From Actinomycetes bacterium (GTDB lineage Bacteria; Actinomycetota; Acidimicrobiia; Acidimicrobiales; Microtrichaceae), in contig JAEVZA010000029.1 of the NCBI GenBank assembly GCA_023392475.1, positions 1-8,739 on the forward strand: a DNA stretch of 8,739 nucleotides, written 5' to 3'. Positions 6,013-8,739 of this stretch are shown here, piece by piece (positions within the stretch are counted from its first letter, which is position 1; each line of letters opens with the position of its first letter). Below the pieces are notes generated by a model. It had not been told where the DNA came from. It saw only the letters and a list, made by a program, of their open reading frames with translations, and ran no database searches. The position numbers and the translations under genes are program-made.

Positions 6013-6888
6013 TCAGAGGTTCGTCTCGTCGGGCGGGACGTCGGCGTCCGTGGGGAGCACGGTGCCTGCGTCGGCCGACGCACCCGTCGGTGCGCCCCCC
6101 GATCCCGCCAGGTCGAGCCCGAGCCCGTACGCGGTCATCGACAGCGACCCGAGCTGGTACCCGCCGACGAGGACGTCGGCGGCCGTGCCGGCGGCGTCCG
6201 CCAGCCCGGCCAGGTAGGCGAGCGGGAGGAAGTGGTCGGGCGTCGGCACCGCGGCCCGCAGGTCCGCGTGCTCCAGGAGGCGGGGGAGCGCGCCCGGGTC
6301 GGAGGTCATCACGGCCCGCGCCGCCTCGTCGAAGCGGTGCGCCCAGTCGGTGCCGTCGTCGGGCAGGCGGGGGTCGAGCGCCCGCAGGTTGTGCACCACG
6401 TTGCCGCTCGCCACGACGAGGACGTCGCGCCCGCGGAGCGGGGCCAGCCGCCGGCCGAGGTCGATGTGGTCCTCGAGCGGACGGGTGGCGTCGATCGAGA
6501 GCTGCACCACGGGCACGTCGGCGGTGGGGAAGGCGTGCGCGAGGACGGACCAGGTGCCGTGGTCGAGTCCCCAGCTGTCGCGGTCCTGGCCGACCCACCG
6601 CGGCTGGACCAGCTCGGCCACCTCCTCGGCGAGCTCGGGCGAGCCCGGCGCCGGGTAGTCGAACGCGAACAGCTCGTCGGGGAACCCGTAGAAGTCGTGG
6701 ATCACCGGTGGCTGCGCCATCGCGGTGACGGCCGTGACGTTGACGTACCAGTGCGCGGACACCGCGAGGATCGCGCGGGGGCGGGGCACCGCCGCGCCGA
6801 CGTCGGCCCACAGCTCCGTGTAGCCGTTGTGCTCCAACGTGTTCATCGGGCTCCCGTGGCCCAGGAACACCGCGGGCATCGTCGTCAC
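6013..6888 (-). CDS. DODA-type class III extradiol ring-cleavage dioxygenase
   Basis: This 291-residue enzyme belongs to the LigB/YgiD family that includes 4,5-DOPA extradiol dioxygenases. Members open catechol rings next to the two hydroxyls using a metal ion and O2. Visible family motifs are Leu-Gly-His-Gly-Ser-Pro-Met-Asn (9-16), Ser-Ala-His-Trp (44-47), Leu-Asp-His-Gly-Thr-Trp (108-113), Ser-Gly-Asn-Val-Val-His-Asn-Leu (161-168) and Pro-Asp-His-Phe-Leu-Pro (217-222). His11, His46 and His219 are the expected metal ligands and His166 a likely catalytic His. The substrate is not determined by sequence. The last 30 or so residues are a Gly/Ala/Asp-rich tail beyond the fold. The GTG at 6888 is chosen because GGGAG lies 7 bases upstream; an ATG three codons later is too far from it. 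The gene is divergent from the PLP decarboxylase, with which it may share regulation and chemistry. Confidence 0.92.
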   Translation of the reverse strand: MTTMPAVFLGHGSPMNTLEHNGYTELWADVGAAVPRPRAILAVSAHWYVNVTAVTAMAQPPVIHDFYGFPDELFAFDYPAPGSPELAEEVAELVQPRWVGQDRDSWGLDHGTWSVLAHAFPTADVPVVQLSIDATRPLEDHIDLGRRLAPLRGRDVLVVASGNVVHNLRALDPRLPDDGTDWAHRFDEAARAVMTSDPGALPRLLEHADLRAAVPTPDHFLPLAYLAGLADAAGTAADVLVGGYQLGSLSMTAYGLGLDLAGSGGAPTGASADAGTVLPTDADVPPDETNL

Positions 6889-6931
6889 GACCGGTCTCCC
6901 GTCCGGCGCCGACCGGGCGACGCCGCACCGG

Positions 6932-6937
6932 ACGCTA
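6932..6937 (-). promoter_or_regulatory. Candidate -10 box for the dioxygenase gene
   Basis: Minus-strand TAGCGT fits TAnnnT. It would place the transcript start about 36 bases before the GTG, leaving room for the GGGAG ribosome site. It overlaps the CCCGGG-rich inverted repeat at 6937-6951, which could be an operator acting on both divergent genes. No -35 box is evident. Confidence 0.3.
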
Positions 6938-6951
6938 CCCGGGTGCCCGGG
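6937..6951. repeat. Double CCCGGG palindrome in the divergent promoter region
   Basis: ACCCGGGT (6937-6944) is followed two bases after its CCCGGG core by a second CCCGGG (6946-6951), making a near-symmetric inverted repeat in the 86-base gap between the dioxygenase and decarboxylase genes. This is where a regulator of both genes would bind. At this GC content CCCGGG is frequent, so support is modest. Confidence 0.3.
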
Positions 6952-6974
6952 CGGGGATGATGGGAGCCATGCGC

Positions 6975-8372
6975 ATGCACGACACCGACGACGACGGCCG
7001 CCGGCTCATGGCCGACGTGTTCGCCGCGGCGCGGGAGCGCCTCGAGATGGACCCGCCGCCGCTCGACCGCCCGCGGACCGAGGAGGAGCTCCGCGACGCG
7101 GCCGGCAGGACGATCACCCCCGACGGACTCGGGCCCGACCGGGCGCTCGCGCTCTTCACGGACGTGCTCGCGCCCGCGTGCCTCTCCATGGACCACCCCC
7201 GCTACTTCGCCTTCGTGCCGAACGCGGCGACGGAGACGGCGACCCTGTTCGACCTGCTCGTGGGGGCGAGCAACATCTACGGGGGCTCGTGGCTCGAGGG
7301 TTCGGGCGCCGTCCACGCCGAGAACGAGGCGCTCGCGTGGCTCGCCGAGCTGCTCGGGATGCCCGGGTCGTCGGGCGGGACGTTCGTGTCCGGCGGCTCG
7401 ATCGCCAACCTGTCCGCCCTCGCCGCGGCCCGCCACCGGTGGCGGTCCGGCGACCGCGGCGCCTCGGGCCCGGCCGAGGGTCCGGTCGTCGTGGTGTCCA
7501 ACGCGGCGCACTCGTCGATCGGCGCGGCGCTGGACCTGCTCGACCTCGACCCGCTGGTCGTCGGTGCGGACGCCGAGGGCCGCTTCCGCCCCGACGACCT
7601 CCCGCTCGCCGAGCAGCACGAGCTGCGGCGACGCGCCGCCGACGTCGTGGCCGTCGTGGGCACCGCGGGGCTCACCAACACCGGCGGCGTCGACGACCTG
7701 GGGTCGATCGCCCGCCTGGCCGACTCGCTCGGCACCTGGTTCCACGTCGACGCCGCGTACGGCGGCGGCGCGCTGTGCTCGCTGCGCCGTCGCAGCGCGT
7801 TCGCGGGCATCGAGCACGCCGACTCCGTCACGATCGACCCGCACAAGTGGCTGTTCGCGCCGTACGACTGCGCCGCCGTCGTCTACCGCGACCCCGCCGT
7901 GGCCCGCGCGACGTTCACCCAGCGGGCCGCGTACCTCGACGCCGTGAACGAGCACGACGAGTGGAACCCGAGCGACTACGCGCCGCACCTCAGCCGACGA
8001 GCCCGCGGCCTGCCGTTCTGGTTCTCGCTGGCCGTCCACGGCACGGACGCCTACCGGGACGCCGTCGACGCGACGCTCGACGTGACCGAGGCGGTGGCCG
8101 AGCACGTGCGCGCCGCGCCGCACCTGGACCTGGTGATGGAACCCGAGCTGTCGGTGGTGCTCGTGCGCCGGCACGGCTGGGACGAGGCCGCGTACCACGC
8201 GTGGTGCCAGCGGCTGCTCGACGAGCAGGTCGGCTTCGTGGTGCCGACGACCTGGCAGGGGGAGACCCTGCTGCGGCTGTGCATCGTCAATCCGCGCACG
8301 ACCGTCGAGGACGCACTCGTCGTCCTGCCGCCGCAGGACGACGGAGGGGACCCGGACGCGCCCGCCGCGTGA
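6975..8372 (+). CDS. PLP-dependent group II decarboxylase, aromatic-amino-acid type
   Basis: This 465-residue enzyme is a fold-type I, pyridoxal-phosphate-dependent decarboxylase of the aromatic-L-amino-acid/glutamate decarboxylase family. It would release CO2 from an amino acid to give an amine. Key residues are His-Pro-Arg-Tyr-Phe (74-78), the PLP-stacking His179 in Ala-His-Ser-Ser, Asp259 in His-Val-Asp-Ala-Ala-Tyr-Gly, which pairs with the pyridine nitrogen, and the Schiff-base Lys291 in Asp-Pro-His-Lys-Trp. Tyr335 in the mobile loop aligns with the Tyr of animal DOPA decarboxylase that separates decarboxylases from Phe-bearing aldehyde synthases, so true decarboxylation is expected. The substrate is uncertain; aromatic amino acids are favoured by family resemblance. 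The ATG at 6975 is chosen because GGGAG ends 8 bases upstream; ATGs at 6957, 6960 and 6969 sit before or too close to it. Its stop is 6 bases from the convergent malonyl-CoA decarboxylase stop. Confidence 0.9.
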   Translation: MHDTDDDGRRLMADVFAAARERLEMDPPPLDRPRTEEELRDAAGRTITPDGLGPDRALALFTDVLAPACLSMDHPRYFAFVPNAATETATLFDLLVGASNIYGGSWLEGSGAVHAENEALAWLAELLGMPGSSGGTFVSGGSIANLSALAAARHRWRSGDRGASGPAEGPVVVVSNAAHSSIGAALDLLDLDPLVVGADAEGRFRPDDLPLAEQHELRRRAADVVAVVGTAGLTNTGGVDDLGSIARLADSLGTWFHVDAAYGGGALCSLRRRSAFAGIEHADSVTIDPHKWLFAPYDCAAVVYRDPAVARATFTQRAAYLDAVNEHDEWNPSDYAPHLSRRARGLPFWFSLAVHGTDAYRDAVDATLDVTEAVAEHVRAAPHLDLVMEPELSVVLVRRHGWDEAAYHAWCQRLLDEQVGFVVPTTWQGETLLRLCIVNPRTTVEDALVVLPPQDDGGDPDAPAA

Positions 8373-8378
8373 TCCCGG

Positions 8379-8739
8379 TCAGGCGAGCAGCTCGTCGACG
8401 GCGGCCGACGTGACGACCTGCCCGTCGCGGAGCGACGCCCGGTTCGCGTCGCGGTCCTCGGGGTCGTAGCGGTAGTTCGCCATGATCCCGAACGAGCGGG
8501 CCTCGCCGCGGGACGAGGGGTCGGCGCGCGGGTTCAGCCGCCAGAGCCGCGCCCCGTTGCCGAGGTGGAACCGCGCGACGGGATCGAGCGGCCGGCCGGC
8601 TCGCGCGCCGGCGGCGGGTGCGGAGGACGTCCCGATCGTGGTCAGGTAGCGCGCGCAGTCGCGGAGCCGCGACCGCTCGTCGGTCGCCGCCGGCGGCCGC
8701 GCCTCCTGCCAGGCCCGGAACCCGGGTACGGGAGAGAGC
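8379..8739 (-). CDS. Malonyl-CoA decarboxylase, C-terminal part (cut by window edge)
   Basis: Translating the minus strand back from the TGA at 8381-8379 gives 119 residues open to the right edge. They match the C-terminus of malonyl-CoA decarboxylase (MLYCD/MatA family), which converts malonyl-CoA to acetyl-CoA and CO2. Diagnostic motifs are Leu-Ser-Pro-Val-Pro-Gly-Phe (visible residues 1-7), Asp-Pro-Val-Ala-Arg-Phe-His-Leu-Gly-Asn-Gly-Ala (52-63) and Ile-Met-Ala-Asn-Tyr-Arg-Tyr (85-91). The His at 58 corresponds to the catalytic His of the human enzyme; the catalytic Ser lies upstream, beyond the window. Family members are usually 400 or more residues, so most of the gene is missing. Between the first and second motifs lies an Ala/Gly-rich insert (about 38-50). 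No partner gene such as malonyl-CoA synthetase is visible. Confidence 0.9.
   Translation of the reverse strand, partial: LSPVPGFRAWQEARPPAATDERSRLRDCARYLTTIGTSSAPAAGARAGRPLDPVARFHLGNGARLWRLNPRADPSSRGEARSFGIMANYRYDPEDRDANRASLRDGQVVTSAAVDELLA

Noticed and set aside
6885..8198. A 437-codon minus-strand frame opposite the decarboxylase
   Set aside because: It is antisense to a gene with intact PLP-enzyme motifs. Its own translation shows no recognisable domain.

Overview
The window is very GC-rich (about 70% or more by eye). Genes are tightly packed on both strands, and GTG starts sit beside ATG. Several protein families here are typical of Actinomycetota: a DUF2630 protein, a DUF1361 membrane protein, a receiver-like/thioredoxin-reductase-like fusion, and secreted proteins with Thr/Ser-rich linkers followed by Leu-Pro. 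These linkers, and lipobox-like sites with Ala three residues before the Cys, suggest the class Acidimicrobiia (Ilumatobacter/Iamia type). That placement is an inference from style, not proof. I see no rRNA, tRNA, CRISPR array, insertion sequence or phage gene. The first 35 bases are a pure G run, most likely a sequencing or assembly artefact at a contig end.

Layout, left to right. Positions 169-4042 hold four minus-strand genes: a secreted or lipid-anchored protein of unknown function, a RibD-C/dihydrofolate-reductase-like oxidoreductase, a class I SAM-dependent methyltransferase, and a 569-residue flavoprotein. The flavoprotein joins a degenerate response-regulator receiver and a thioredoxin-like domain to a thioredoxin-reductase-like module that lacks the CxxC. 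Divergent from it is a second putative lipoprotein on the plus strand (4215-4787). It converges on a DUF1361 membrane protein (minus, 4958-5674) across a junction with three hairpins; the strongest has the DUF1361 stop codon as its loop. Next come a small DUF2630 protein (plus, 5757-5999), a DODA-type class III extradiol dioxygenase (minus, 6013-6888) and, divergent from it across 86 bases, a PLP-dependent group II aromatic-amino-acid-type decarboxylase (plus, 6975-8372). The right edge holds the C-terminal 119 residues of a malonyl-CoA decarboxylase (minus).

Most of the window looks like ordinary chromosomal housekeeping or accessory metabolism. The parts most worth pursuing are: (i) the divergent dioxygenase/decarboxylase pair, whose families share L-DOPA and related catechol amino acids as possible substrates; (ii) the fusion flavoprotein, which has lost both the receiver phospho-acceptor Asp and the redox CxxC; (iii) two genes without a Shine-Dalgarno sequence that each carry a TAnnnT box 6-7 bases before the start codon, as expected for leaderless mRNAs; and (iv) the stop-codon-in-loop hairpin. 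I do not see a convincing new multi-gene defence or mobile system.
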